DNA of 64,000 bases. It comes from Saprospiraceae bacterium. Its GTDB lineage: Bacteria; Bacteroidota; Bacteroidia; Chitinophagales; Saprospiraceae. The notes below the pieces were generated by a model. It saw only the letters and a program-made list of their open reading frames with translations. It was not told where the DNA came from and made no database searches. Below, in pieces: positions 29,614 to 39,551 of this stretch; the stretch's first letter is position 1, and the number at the start of each line of letters is the position of its first letter. The position numbers and the translations under genes are program-made. The stretch spans positions 62,001-126,000 of the forward strand of contig JADKCC010000017.1 in NCBI GenBank assembly GCA_016714785.1, read 5' to 3'.

Positions 29614-29640
29614 GGGCCACTCACTCCTTTGTGAAGGCCC
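29614..29640 (-). terminator. Terminator of the GH18 gene
   Basis: GGGCC ... GGCCC stem with an inner TCAC/GTGA pairing, followed on the minus strand by U-rich sequence. It is adjacent to the conserved ATTATGAAAGCGTTA, which also flanks the terminators at 32217 and 52040. Confidence 0.6.
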
Positions 29641-29721
29641 CTCAATTATGAAAGCGTTAATCTTTAGTATGCTGATTTGTTAATTTGCTGCTATGCTTAT
29701 TTATGGAAGTGATTCATCAAT

Positions 29722-31155
29722 CTAATTTTTCTGCACAGTCACTGTACCACAGTTTAAGGTTGGACAATTGCTGCATGATGCACTACTGATATTGAATGAT
29801 GTGAAACAAGTGCTGGCGTTAGCATCTTCAATACGCACACCAATAGATGTTCCATTTGCAGGAATCAACGGGTTTCCGCTTAGACCGTTTCCAACTATAC
29901 TGACAGATTGACCACTTGCTATAGCTGGGCTGGTCCAGACACCTATCTTCACCACATAATTTCCACTGCCGTTTGTCACTGTACCAGTCACACTAAAACT
30001 AATGTAGTCATCTGTTGAAATTCCCCCTGTATTGTTATGATTGCATACAGGTGTGGTGTGAGTTTGACTGACTGCGCACACAGGAGCACAACTCACTGGT
30101 GCCGCATAAGTCTGGGTACCCATACACGTAGCATCTCCAGTAAACACAGCCATCACAGTCTGAGTACCTCCTGCAGCTGTCAAACCAGTCAGCGTATAGG
30201 TTTGTGGACTTGAAAATGGTGGATTGAATGTCTGTACTACTGCTCCCACGGATACGGTCAATGTACCAGTGGATGGAACATTACTGAATGTCACATTTCC
30301 ATCAACACTATAGGTATTGGTTGCTGGCGTACAGGTACTTGGATTGGCAGTAAGTAATACACTACATGGGCAAGCTGCCACTGGATTAATGACAAACTCT
30401 GTAAAACAGGTGCTTGTAAAGGCATCTTCCAGTCTTATCGTAAAGCTTGTCGTTCCATTTGCAGTAAGCGTAGGATTACTTCCTTGTCCGTTTCCTATTA
30501 TAGATATAGGTGTTCCAGAAGGTGTAGATGCACTTGTCCATGCACCAATCTTCACCACATAATTTCCACTACCATTATTTACTATACCTGTAATATTAAA
30601 GGTTATGTAATCATCTGCAGCATTACCATTGGTATTATTGTTGTTGCACACAGGTGTGGTGTGAGTTTGACTAATTGCACAGCACGGTTCCAATGTTATA
30701 GAACAACAATTATTGATTTCACAACCATTATTGTCAGTGGCCCGCCAGGTATAAACTCCAGCCTCAGAAGCAATAAGTACTAAGGCTGTCCCTGTGGGTG
30801 CAGGTATAGGAGTTCCATCTTTGTACCATTGAATACCAGAACTTGCTCCATTGGCAGTTAAAGTATATGTTTCGCCTGCACAAATAGGAAAAGGATCTGG
30901 ACAGGGATCATCTCTTAAACAATTTTGATCATATAAATAGCTTAATTGAGGAATTCTACTTCCTGCCGGGTTAGTAGCAATATAGCCTGAATGCAATTCC
31001 CATATCATGCTGCCACCCAATATATTGTCCCAGACATAATCTACCTTATCTTCCACCGAAGTTTGATCATTATAACTCCAGAATTCATCATTGGTACTTC
31101 CAGCCAAATCTATAGAGTAATATGACATTTGAGCAGCAGCATCATATACATACAT
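29722..31155 (-). CDS. GH18 chitinase, C-terminal part (catalytic end, Ig-like linker, novel tail domain)
   Basis: This continues the GH18 gene whose N-terminal part is 31110-32117; one A is missing from the plus-strand run at 31177-31182. It begins GGMYVYDAAAQMSYYSID and completes the barrel (VWDNILGGSMIWELHSGY, with the Trp typical of the last GH18 strand). An Ig-like segment (ICAGETYTLTANG) and three beta domains follow. The last ~110 residues (THTTPVCNHNNTGG ... SSASCSNCPTLNCGTVTVQ) closely match the end of the 55812-59690 protein. There is no T9SS type A motif, so this C-terminal domain may serve as the sorting or anchoring signal. Confidence 0.75.
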   Translation of the reverse strand: MYVYDAAAQMSYYSIDLAGSTNDEFWSYNDQTSVEDKVDYVWDNILGGSMIWELHSGYIATNPAGSRIPQLSYLYDQNCLRDDPCPDPFPICAGETYTLTANGASSGIQWYKDGTPIPAPTGTALVLIASEAGVYTWRATDNNGCEINNCCSITLEPCCAISQTHTTPVCNNNNTNGNAADDYITFNITGIVNNGSGNYVVKIGAWTSASTPSGTPISIIGNGQGSNPTLTANGTTSFTIRLEDAFTSTCFTEFVINPVAACPCSVLLTANPSTCTPATNTYSVDGNVTFSNVPSTGTLTVSVGAVVQTFNPPFSSPQTYTLTGLTAAGGTQTVMAVFTGDATCMGTQTYAAPVSCAPVCAVSQTHTTPVCNHNNTGGISTDDYISFSVTGTVTNGSGNYVVKIGVWTSPAIASGQSVSIVGNGLSGNPLIPANGTSIGVRIEDANASTCFTSFNISSASCSNCPTLNCGTVTVQKN

Positions 31156-32117
31156 TCCACCGCTTTGATGATTTGTAAAAAATCACTATAACTAAACCTA
31201 GTCCATGTTGGGTCTGTGGTATAAGACTGCATAGGCGCAGTCACACCGCCAGTCGAAGTACCAGTACCACCTTGCCATCTGAATGCATCCATGCTCACAC
31301 CAACTCCAAGTTTAGGTGGAGCCACTCCGGCATTGATGGCCATCATTAATTCCCCATCTACAGATGGCATCCGATTGCCAGTGCTCGGTAATATCTGGCC
31401 TCCATCATATACTGGAGAATCATGCCATGTTACCCAACCAGGATAAGGACCAGCAAGATCGTATGTCATAATATTGATCATATCAAATTTGCTTTGCAAT
31501 TGATTCAGCACAGGCCCAGCATAACCATTTGCAGCACATGTCAATAATGGCTTTTTATTGGTGAATGAGCTGATCCTCGTTTGTAAAGAATCGTATAAAA
31601 TATTGACAAAAGCAACATAATTTGGATTGTCAGTCTGCATACCAGCAACCCAAGGAGACATAATAGGTTCCAAATCCACATCAATACCATCATATCCATA
31701 AGTATCAAAAAGATTCAAAACATTATTAATCAAAGCAGCTCGACTAGTTGGATTGGCAATAGCCGGCATATAGGTATCATGCCATCCCTGAAATGCCAGC
31801 AAAATAGGTGTATTGTTCGCATGGGCTTCTGCAACTGCTTGCTCCATTCTTATGTTTGTAGCACCATTGGAAGTCATATTGAAACTACCATTGGCATTTA
31901 CATAGGGTCCCATGTGCGCTATGTGAGTAAGCTTTGCATATTCTGCCGCGGTAAGATAATCAATACTTCCACCAAAGCTTGCTTGCGTGTATGTAGGCAC
32001 ATAGCCAACAACCCATTTATCACATACTTGACCTTTAACGGTTGCCATATTACTCATTACAGCTAAAAGTGTAAAGATAAGCAACGAGAAGCCTTTAATT
32101 TTGGCTATTGAAGTCAT
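31110..32117 (-). CDS. GH18 chitinase, N-terminal part with catalytic motif
   Basis: The signal peptide (MTSIAKIKGFSLLIFTLLAV, cleaved near VKGQ) is followed by a glycoside hydrolase family 18 barrel: WVVGYVPTY at ~36, an FNMTSNG loop, and the catalytic motif DGIDVDLE with Glu150 as acid/base. Further on, NIMTYDLAG is the conserved substrate-contact strand. The enzyme should hydrolyse chitin or related GlcNAc polymers outside the cell. The reading frame is lost at ~31180, where a T-run on the coding strand is one base short. Restored, the protein is ~798 residues. Confidence 0.85.
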   Translation of the reverse strand: MTSIAKIKGFSLLIFTLLAVMSNMATVKGQVCDKWVVGYVPTYTQASFGGSIDYLTAAEYAKLTHIAHMGPYVNANGSFNMTSNGATNIRMEQAVAEAHANNTPILLAFQGWHDTYMPAIANPTSRAALINNVLNLFDTYGYDGIDVDLEPIMSPWVAGMQTDNPNYVAFVNILYDSLQTRISSFTNKKPLLTCAANGYAGPVLNQLQSKFDMINIMTYDLAGPYPGWVTWHDSPVYDGGQILPSTGNRMPSVDGELMMAINAGVAPPKLGVGVSMDAFRWQGGTGTSTGGVTAPMQSYTTDPTWTRFSYSDFLQIIKAVECMYMMLLLKCHITL

Positions 32118-32216
32118 TGTAAAATCTTTTAACTAAAACATTTTATATTAGGAAATTAAAAATTTCGGCGTAAAAAGAACACAATCATAAGATTGACCTT
32201 TAAAAGTTTCACAAAA

Positions 32217-32241
32217 GAGCTTCACTCTTAGGTGAAGGCTC
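32217..32241 (-). terminator. Terminator of the 1,501-residue protein gene
   Basis: GAGCTTCAC and GTGAAGGCTC form a stem with one bulge, ~125 nt past the stop, with ATGAAAGCGTTA beside it as at 29614 and 52040. Confidence 0.5.
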
Positions 32242-32366
32242 ACTCTTTATGAAAGCGTTATTTGTTAATGTGCTGATTTGCTGATGCCGCTGTAATTGTA
32301 CCTTAGCACATTGATTCATTAGCGCATTATTCATCACTTTTGATCATATTCTCATTTGCACAATAC

Positions 32367-35300
32367 TTAATTTCCATTAACTTGTATAGTGGCCGTACCA
32401 CATTTTACAGGAGGACATTCTCCAGTACCAGGAGCACAGTTGCCAGGATCAGTAACATTTACAGTCGCACTACACCCAGGTATGACAGCATCAGTGATGG
32501 TAACAATGAAAGTAGATCCGCCACCAGCTGTGCCAGGCCCAAGGGTAAATAGTGTTCCTACTCCATATTGACCAGATATTGGTGTTATGGTAGTACCTCC
32601 ATTTACTGAAACATTATAGATACTTAGCAAAGGATTTTGATTGGTCACCATCATAGAAAACCTGATTTGATTATCTGTGATTATATAAGGTGTGCTATTG
32701 TCTATACAAACTAAATTTGACAATACTATAGAATTGATTACACAACATGAACCAGTAACTGTTACAGTGGCAATGGCAGAGTCATCTGTACAAGGGGCTG
32801 TCCCAGAAACAGTGTATTGGAAGGTAGAATTGTCAGCTCCCGTGGTAAGTGCATAAGTACCTGCCACAGCATTAAACACTCCACTTGTCCCTGTAAGTCG
32901 TGTCCAGATACCTCCTATTTGCTCCCCGCTTATTGCATCAAACAAATTGATAACAATGCCTCCACCTTCGCACCCTTCAGATGTACCATCCAAACCTGCG
33001 TATGCTCTCGGAGTAATGTTAACTGTAACATCTTCTGTGTCTATAGGACATCCACCACCGCCATTGGTATATCTAAATGTAGAAGATGTTGCTCCTAATG
33101 CAGGCGTAAAATTGCCAGTTGCAGCTACAAAAGTACCACCTGTTCCAGACACTCTTGTCCAAGTACCACCAGCATCTTCTCCAGTTAACATATTGTATAA
33201 ATTTATCGGGGTAGTAGAATCATCACAAATGGACATCGTACTTCCTGTTCCAGACATAGGAGCGGCAGTGACATTTACGGTTACATCAGCCATATTATTT
33301 ACACATGGAGCTGTACCTGTGACAGTATATCTAAAAGTACTTGTAATAGCAGTGCTTGTGATTACAAATGTTCCAGCGCCTGCCGTGAATGTCCCACCAC
33401 TACCTGTCAATCTAGTCCAAACTCCACCAGTTTGTTCACCTGTTAAAAGACTAAATAAATCAATAGATGTATTTGAACCTGCACAATCAGTAACACTTGT
33501 AGCTACACCAGCATTCGCTTGTGGTGTGATATTGACTGTTACCGTTTCGTTATCTACAGGGCAACCGCCACCTCCTACCATATAGTTAAAAGTACTCGTG
33601 GTTGCTCCTGCTGCAGGTGTATATGTGCCTGCACCAGCATCGAAAGTACCACCTGTACCTCCTGTACCTCCTGTCCTAGTCCATGTACCACCTGTATCTT
33701 CACCCGTTAGGAGATTATTTAAATTAATAGGTGCTGTACTGTTGTCACACACAGTGGTGCTCGATCCAGTACCAGCGGTTGGTGCTCCCGTCACATTTAC
33801 AGTTACATCTGCTATATCTGCAAGACATGGTGCAGTACCTGCTACGGTATATCTAAATGTACTGGTAGTAGCAGTAGAAGTAACCACATACGTTCCTGTT
33901 GTGCTTCCAGTAAATGTACCACCAGTCCCTGTCAATCTTGTCCATGTACCACCACTTTGCCCACCAGTTATCAAGGTGCTTAATGTGATTGTATTATTTG
34001 TCCCTGCGCAGTCCGTGATCGATCCACCTGTTCCCGCTTCAACTTGTGGTGTGATATTGACTGTGACTAATTCATTGTCTTCCAGACAACCTCCACCACC
34101 TACCATATAGTTAAAAGTACTAGTGGTTGCTCCTGCTGCAGGTGTATAAGTGCCTGCACCTGCATTGAAAGTGCCACCTGTACCTCCTGTCCTTGTCCAT
34201 GTACCACCTGTATCTTCTCCTGTCAATAAGTTATATAAATTGATGGCCGTGGTTGAATTGTCGCACACACTCGTGCTCGATCCAGTACCAGATGTTGGTG
34301 CTCCCGTCACATTTACAGTTACATCTGCTATATCTGCAAGACACGGTGCAGTACCTGCCACGGTATATCTAAATGTACTGGTAGTAGCAGTAGAAGTAAC
34401 CACATACGTCCCCGTAGTACTTCCAGTAAATGTACCACCTGTCCCTGTCAATCTTGTCCATGTACCACCACTTTGGCCACCAGTTATCAAGGTGCTTAAT
34501 GTGATTGTATTATTTGTTCCAGCGCAGTCCGTTATCGAACCGCCCGTTCCCGCTTCGGATTGTGGTGTGATATTGACCGTAACTGATTCATTGTCTTCTG
34601 GACAACCACCACCGCCTACCATATAGTTAAACGTACTTGTAGTTGCCCCTGCCGCAGGTGTATAAGTACCTGCGCCAGCATTAAAAGTGCCACCCGTACC
34701 ACCTGTCCTTGTCCATGTTCCGCCTGTATCTTCTCCTGTCAACAAGTTATATAAATTGATGGCCGTAGTTGAATTGTCACACACACTCGTACTCGTTCCA
34801 GTACCAGATGTTGGTGCTCCTGTAATATTTACTGTGACATCTGCTGTGCTATTGACACATGGTGCTGTACCAGTTACTGTGTATCTAAATACACTGGTTG
34901 TTGCAGTACTCGTAGTCACAAAAGTTCCTGCTCCAGCTGTAAACGTACCGCCTGTTCCTGATACTCTAGTCCACGCTCCACCAGATTGTTCACCTGTCAA
35001 AAGATTATATAAATCAATAGTATTATTTGTTCCTGCACAGTCAGTAGCCGAACCACCTGTTCCTGCATTGGCTTGAGGAGATATATTTATAGTTACGACT
35101 TCATTATCAACAGGACAAGTACCACCACCTACCATATAATTAAAAGTACTTGATATGGCTCCAACAGCTGGTGTGTATGTACCCGCAGCAGCATTGAATG
35201 TGCCGCCTGTACCTCCTGTCCTAGTCCATGTACCTCCAGTATCTTCCCCTGTTAAAAGACTGAATAGGTTGATGGCGGTAGTGCTATTATCACACCTTGA

Positions 35301-36872
35301 TACCGTAGATCCCGTCCCTGCTGTTGGGGCAGTTACTACATTGACCGTAACAGTGGCGTCTGACGTAGTACAAGGTGCTGTATTGGTGACCCGATATCTA
35401 AAGGTAGATGTTGTAGCCGTGCTAGTAATAGTGTAAGTTCCAGCAGCGGCTGTAAAAGTACCACCTGTTCCTGTTAGTCTTGTCCATGTACCGCCCGTAT
35501 CAGCACCAGTCAATAAAGATGCTAAGCTTACTACAGTGCCTGAATTAGTACATTCAGTAGCTGTACCACCCGTACCCGCATACTTTTTGGTAATAATGGT
35601 AATAACCACGTCAGCTGTGGATGCTGCACAAGTTCCAGATGCTGCTATGGTATATCTAAATGTACTGGAAGCTGATGTAGTGCCGTCAGGTAAAAAAGTT
35701 CCCGCACCTGCATTAAATGTACCACCTGTACCCGCTGTTCTTGTCCATGTACCACCTGTACTCTCATCTGTTAACTGACTGAACAAATTGATGGAAGTAA
35801 AGTTATCATTACAAACAGATAAATTGGAAGGTGTACCTGCTATAGGGCAGCAAGCATTTCCATAATATACTAAATGTAAAGAGGGACTGGCATAGTGTTC
35901 TGCCCTATCAGCACCAGTGAGTCTAAAATCTCTAGATTGTTCTGGTGCTCCTCCTTGGACTTGATTTTGTGGTCTGAGTATCATCGTGGTTGATGATCCA
36001 CCAGCTGTCTGGTAATGGTGAAATCCTCCTACCATATTATAAAGATTATAATAACTTTGACCGCCTTGCCCCGCTCTCATTTGCCATAGACATGCAATAG
36101 AACCATTATAATTTGGGTGCCAATGAAAAGATTGGTTATACAAGTGCCCATTGGAAATATTAATATTCCCCGTACTAGACACACCTGATACTATAGGTTC
36201 ACCACCTGACAAATTGCCATCTTGGGTTCCATATGTTCGCCAACTACCATTGCTAGACCTATAATAAGCTGCCTTATAAAATTCATCCTCAGTAGGCATA
36301 CGAACAGAATTTGGGTAATTGATGTTTACTGACGTAGGAGTAGCATTAGGAGAAGATGATGAAAATGAATACGGGCCGGAACTCACACTTCCTGTAGTCA
36401 ACCAGTTACAAAATCTCGCCATATGGTTAAATGAAACTAAAGTTAATGCAATCTGACCAGTCTGAGATGCACTCATACTCTGACCAGTCTCAGGTGCACA
36501 AGATGTAAAAGGAGCTACTTGCCACCCTCCAGAATATTGGATCATTCCAAAATTTACGAGATTGCCTACATATCCACCCGATCCACCAGGATCGACAGCA
36601 TTTAAGAATGTTACATATTCTGTTAACCGCACAAACCTATCTAGATATGAGTATTGATAATTGACATTACCATATCCTGTGGATGGGTCATCACCATTGC
36701 CAACATTGCCTATAACTATCCAATTACCTGGCTGTCCAACTCCACCAGAGGTAGGCCAAGGCCCAGGACAAACGGTTTGGCCATATATACTCCATACAGA
36801 GATGATACTTACTAAACCAATGGCTAATATACTTTTTAATAATTGAACCATTTTTATTTCTTTTGCTTTCAT
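32367..36872 (-). CDS. Secreted 1,501-residue protein: FGE/sulfatase-modifying-like domain plus 12 tandem repeats
   Basis: A signal peptide (cleaved near SIYGQ) is followed at ~35-345 by a domain like formylglycine-generating enzyme/SUMF1: LVSFNHMARFCNWLTTG, RMPTEDEFYKAAYY, YNLYNMVGG and a closing FRLTGADRAEHYASPSLHLVYYG. The usual GNVWEW core is degenerate, so catalysis is doubtful and a binding role is likelier. Residues ~350-1370 are 12 repeats of ~85 residues alternating two types (CDNSTTAINLYNLLTGEDTGG and DCAGTNNTITLSTLITG-type), each with one Cys pair. Repeats 5-6 and 7-8 are almost identical. The last ~125 residues (NLVCIDNSTPYII ... TLGPGTAGGG ... CPPVKCGTATIQVNGN) match the end of 52179-54767. 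ATGs at 36872 and 36851 are both possible starts. Confidence 0.82.
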   Translation of the reverse strand: MKAKEIKMVQLLKSILAIGLVSIISVWSIYGQTVCPGPWPTSGGVGQPGNWIVIGNVGNGDDPSTGYGNVNYQYSYLDRFVRLTEYVTFLNAVDPGGSGGYVGNLVNFGMIQYSGGWQVAPFTSCAPETGQSMSASQTGQIALTLVSFNHMARFCNWLTTGSVSSGPYSFSSSSPNATPTSVNINYPNSVRMPTEDEFYKAAYYRSSNGSWRTYGTQDGNLSGGEPIVSGVSSTGNINISNGHLYNQSFHWHPNYNGSIACLWQMRAGQGGQSYYNLYNMVGGFHHYQTAGGSSTTMILRPQNQVQGGAPEQSRDFRLTGADRAEHYASPSLHLVYYGNACCPIAGTPSNLSVCNDNFTSINLFSQLTDESTGGTWTRTAGTGGTFNAGAGTFLPDGTTSASSTFRYTIAASGTCAASTADVVITIITKKYAGTGGTATECTNSGTVVSLASLLTGADTGGTWTRLTGTGGTFTAAAGTYTITSTATTSTFRYRVTNTAPCTTSDATVTVNVVTAPTAGTGSTVSRCDNSTTAINLFSLLTGEDTGGTWTRTGGTGGTFNAAAGTYTPAVGAISSTFNYMVGGGTCPVDNEVVTINISPQANAGTGGSATDCAGTNNTIDLYNLLTGEQSGGAWTRVSGTGGTFTAGAGTFVTTSTATTSVFRYTVTGTAPCVNSTADVTVNITGAPTSGTGTSTSVCDNSTTAINLYNLLTGEDTGGTWTRTGGTGGTFNAGAGTYTPAAGATTSTFNYMVGGGGCPEDNESVTVNITPQSEAGTGGSITDCAGTNNTITLSTLITGGQSGGTWTRLTGTGGTFTGSTTGTYVVTSTATTSTFRYTVAGTAPCLADIADVTVNVTGAPTSGTGSSTSVCDNSTTAINLYNLLTGEDTGGTWTRTGGTGGTFNAGAGTYTPAAGATTSTFNYMVGGGGCLEDNELVTVNITPQVEAGTGGSITDCAGTNNTITLSTLITGGQSGGTWTRLTGTGGTFTGSTTGTYVVTSTATTSTFRYTVAGTAPCLADIADVTVNVTGAPTAGTGSSTTVCDNSTAPINLNNLLTGEDTGGTWTRTGGTGGTGGTFDAGAGTYTPAAGATTSTFNYMVGGGGCPVDNETVTVNITPQANAGVATSVTDCAGSNTSIDLFSLLTGEQTGGVWTRLTGSGGTFTAGAGTFVITSTAITSTFRYTVTGTAPCVNNMADVTVNVTAAPMSGTGSTMSICDDSTTPINLYNMLTGEDAGGTWTRVSGTGGTFVAATGNFTPALGATSSTFRYTNGGGGCPIDTEDVTVNITPRAYAGLDGTSEGCEGGGIVINLFDAISGEQIGGIWTRLTGTSGVFNAVAGTYALTTGADNSTFQYTVSGTAPCTDDSAIATVTVTGSCCVINSIVLSNLVCIDNSTPYIITDNQIRFSMMVTNQNPLLSIYNVSVNGGTTITPISGQYGVGTLFTLGPGTAGGGSTFIVTITDAVIPGCSATVNVTDPGNCAPGTGECPPVKCGTATIQVNGN

Positions 36873-36908
36873 AACGCTTGAATTTATATATCTAAAGTAA
36901 TAAAATAA

Positions 36909-38165
36909 TTAGTAGAATTTATATACAAGTACTTTACCTGCATCAGAACCAGCAGTATCGTCCCCAGTGACTCCTAACAATAGGTTTTCACCATCACCAC
37001 AAATACAAATATTAGTACCAGCGCAGTCAAATGGCATCGTACCATTGATGACACTACCTTTCAAATTCCATGTAGTACCATTCCAATTATATACACTCAC
37101 TCTTCCTGACATAAATCCATTGGTATTGTAGTTGGGCTCACTAATTGCTAATGTGTTGCCATCATCACTTAAGGCCACTGACTTGCCCAATTGGCCTCCT
37201 TCCACACTTCCTAAAAATGAAGCGCCTCTTTGTATCCAGTTACTTCCATCATAATCTAAAACCTTTGCAGCCCCTGCGTCCACACCCATACTACCATTGC
37301 ACATAGGTGCTCCGACTGCAATAGTATTGCCATCAGTTGATATAGATACAGCATTGCCAAACAAATCACCTAAATTATCTCCCCATAAGATGGGCGATAT
37401 CTGTTGCCAGGCACTACCATCATATCTAAATACACAAATAAATCCTTTGGATATTTCATCGTAACTAAAATATCCCGCATTGGCTATTACTGTATTACCA
37501 TCTCCACTTATACTTATATTATTGCCTAATCCATTGTATGCACCAATACCCAACATCGGTGCTCCTAATGCTGACCATGTGCCACTGGTCAGCTGAAAAA
37601 CTTGAACTTTTCCTGCACTATCTCCATTGGTATCATCACCTACACTTCCTATAGCTAGTCGGTCTCCTGCATCATTGAGCATCACAGATGCACCAAATAC
37701 ATCGCCTGGATTTGCTCCTTTTAACACATTACCATAAGGAACCCAATCTGTTCCGTTATATTGATAAATACATACTTTTCCTGCATTCGTGCCATTGTCA
37801 TCATTCATTCTGACACCTACTGCTAGTATGTTTCCATCATCACTCAGGCTTACGGCATTACCAAACATATCTTCATGTGTTGGAGATGATAATACACTGC
37901 CTTTAGGTACCCATGTACCACTTTGAAGTGTATAGACGCTAACTCTGCCAGTTAAATTGCCTGCATCTTCATGCAATGGCTCTCCCACTGCCATGACAGT
38001 ACCATCACCATTGATGTCGGTGCTATTCCCAGCTTTATTTCCTGGTGCTGAACCTAGTATAGATTGGCCTATTGGATTCCAATCTTGCGCATGTGCATAA
38101 TTTGCTAAAAACAAAACACAAGACACAAAAGAAAAGCATTTCAAAATTCTAAATAACGCATTCAT
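36909..38165 (-). CDS. Secreted FG-GAP/beta-propeller-like protein
   Basis: A 418-residue protein with a signal peptide (ends NYAHAQ). About seven repeats of ~55 residues follow the pattern FGNAVSLSDDGNxLAVGxxxxDxNGxxAGKVxVY then W-x4-G, consistent with blades of a beta-propeller of the FG-GAP/integrin-alpha type. It ends in the last blade (GKVLVYKFY) with no sorting tail. It is a probable extracellular binding or scaffold protein; the ligand is unknown. It starts the minus-strand run that continues into the 1,501-residue gene, 36 nt downstream. Confidence 0.78.
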   Translation of the reverse strand: MNALFRILKCFSFVSCVLFLANYAHAQDWNPIGQSILGSAPGNKAGNSTDINGDGTVMAVGEPLHEDAGNLTGRVSVYTLQSGTWVPKGSVLSSPTHEDMFGNAVSLSDDGNILAVGVRMNDDNGTNAGKVCIYQYNGTDWVPYGNVLKGANPGDVFGASVMLNDAGDRLAIGSVGDDTNGDSAGKVQVFQLTSGTWSALGAPMLGIGAYNGLGNNISISGDGNTVIANAGYFSYDEISKGFICVFRYDGSAWQQISPILWGDNLGDLFGNAVSISTDGNTIAVGAPMCNGSMGVDAGAAKVLDYDGSNWIQRGASFLGSVEGGQLGKSVALSDDGNTLAISEPNYNTNGFMSGRVSVYNWNGTTWNLKGSVINGTMPFDCAGTNICICGDGENLLLGVTGDDTAGSDAGKVLVYKFY

Positions 38166-38742
38166 ATAATAAATATTTTAAGATTAAAATCAAATTAAAT
38201 TATCCCCAAACCAAGTATTTATTTAACTTCAAAATGAGCAAGCTATATAGCTCAGCCAACGAATTGATGGCGATACAATGAGGATGAATAATGTTGAACA
38301 GAATAAATTTATTGACACCACTATTAGTCAAGGTGTATTTGAATATCATCAGTGAACTGCCACATGACAAACTTTTGTAACGTAAGTAATTATATTGTTT
38401 TACCATTTCAATAAGTATAATATGTATTACCTTAAAATGTGTACTATCTAAATATGAGTATTAAAAAATTAATTGCAATACCTAATAATGTTTATTACTT
38501 AAAAATATAAAATGACTTTCCAATTCTAGATAAAAAAGAATAAAAAGAAATGAAATAAATTAGAGCATCTAGGTAAGCTAATGGTTCTTTAACTTAATTG
38601 AGCCGTTGCACCATTTTGCTTAAGCACCATTCAGTCTAGCACCCTAGTTATGCTACGATTTGTCTCTAGAAATCCTGCTTTCACCCTTTAGAAAATTTTT
38701 CCATTGAGGTAAAATGAACATTTGACTTTTATTACGGAACTC
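38166..38742. other. AT-rich intergenic stretch, nothing recognised
   Basis: No convincing gene or repeat is seen here. A 68-codon minus-strand frame at 38200-38406 has no homology that I recognise and an odd composition. Confidence 0.5.
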
Positions 38743-39115
38743 ATTTTAATTAATTAATAATATCATTTACAAAAAGGGCTCTTGTCAAAACAGATTATAT
38801 ACTACCACCTACCAGAGGAAGATATGATCCTTTAGATATTATCATTTCTATTTAAAAAATTGAAGATGGTTTATTTGAAGAAAACTCTTAAATCTACAAA
38901 TTTCAAAATTTCAAATTGGCGACAGGTTGATTGGTGTGTATCCATTAAGACTATCAATATAGATCATATCTTATCATCATATATCAAAATCACTATCTCA
39001 ACACTATAAATATAACACAAATATATATATAGAAAATCCCATAATATAATGTTTACATAGAAATGTGGACAATGTGTTCATTTTTGTGGACGAACGTAAA
39101 ACATTTATGTGTAAC
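38743..39115 (-). repeat. Paralogous upstream block, copy 1 (partner 61779-62150)
   Basis: About 370 bp align with 61779-62150 through many shared words: AAAAAGGGCTCTTGTC, GATATGATCCTT, AGATATTATCATTT, CAACAGGTTG-like, CTTATCATCATATATCAAAA, TATATATAGAAAAT and the TGTTCAT...GTGGAC motif at the end. Conserved stop codons are not seen in any frame shared by both copies, so it is not a gene. Each copy lies upstream of a minus-strand surface-protein cluster. Confidence 0.65.
39065..39101 (-). promoter_or_regulatory. Conserved upstream motif, copy 2
   Basis: GTGGACAATGTGTTCA followed by TTTGTGGACGAACGT; see 28902-28936 and 62104-62134. Confidence 0.4.
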
Positions 39116-39192
39116 TAGTAAATAAAGACATGTAATGATGGACCGATGGGCTAATTTGAAGATGTGATAATTTGCTGAAATGCGGAACTGTT

Positions 39193-39329
39193 CTCGTCGG
39201 AATTCCTAAGATATCCTCCAAGTTTGAAGGCGCTTCGACTAACTAAGACATCCTTGTTGGCCAATGTCTCTGACTGTAAGACTACTAACTTTCGGTCTCC
39301 TGACTGGTGTGGAGGTAATGATGTGCTAA
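39193..39329. repeat. Divergent dispersed repeat (partner at 29094-29215)
   Basis: CTCGTCGGAATTCC ... GGCGCTTCGACTAAC ... CTGACTGGTGTGGAGG parallels 29094-29215. The 8-nt GATTTGCTG repeats flank it. Confidence 0.5.
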
Positions 39330-39407
39330 ATGTGCTACTGTGCTGATTTGCTGATTTGCTCCTTCTGTCTGAACTATGATTTATTTGATTTGTTGTAATG
39401 ATTTGTT

Positions 39408-39551
39408 GGTCTTCAGAGACCGTAGGATACTATCAGTCAAAGTCAAATAAGACTTTGACAAACGGGGACATCATCCTTGTGGAGTTGCAAACTTGTTTGC
39501 AACATGGTGTTATTCTTGCAAACAAGTTTGCAAGTCCATTACCAGATGATG
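39408..39551. repeat. 3' flank block of nuclease gene 1 (hairpin module plus palindrome pair)
   Basis: The hairpin module (AGAGACCGTAGGATACTATC, then GTCAAAGTC/GACTTTGAC) is at 39408-39466. The palindromes TTGCAAACTTGTTTGCAA (39485-39502) and CTTGCAAACAAGTTTGCAAG (39515-39534) lie immediately past the gene's stop codon. The same block follows all five nuclease genes. Confidence 0.75.

Noticed and set aside
33598..35076. Long plus-strand frames rich in Val/Pro (VPPVPPVLVHVPP type)
   Set aside because: They are the antisense reading of the tandem repeats of the minus-strand 1,501-residue protein.
38200..38406. 68-codon minus-strand frame
   Set aside because: No recognisable family, unusual residue mix and no promoter; not supportable as a gene.
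39408..39551. Palindromes after the nuclease genes as ordinary terminators
   Set aside because: No U-run follows on the gene strand, and the whole block (module plus two palindromes) is repeated as a unit, so a repeat element is the better description, although termination cannot be excluded.
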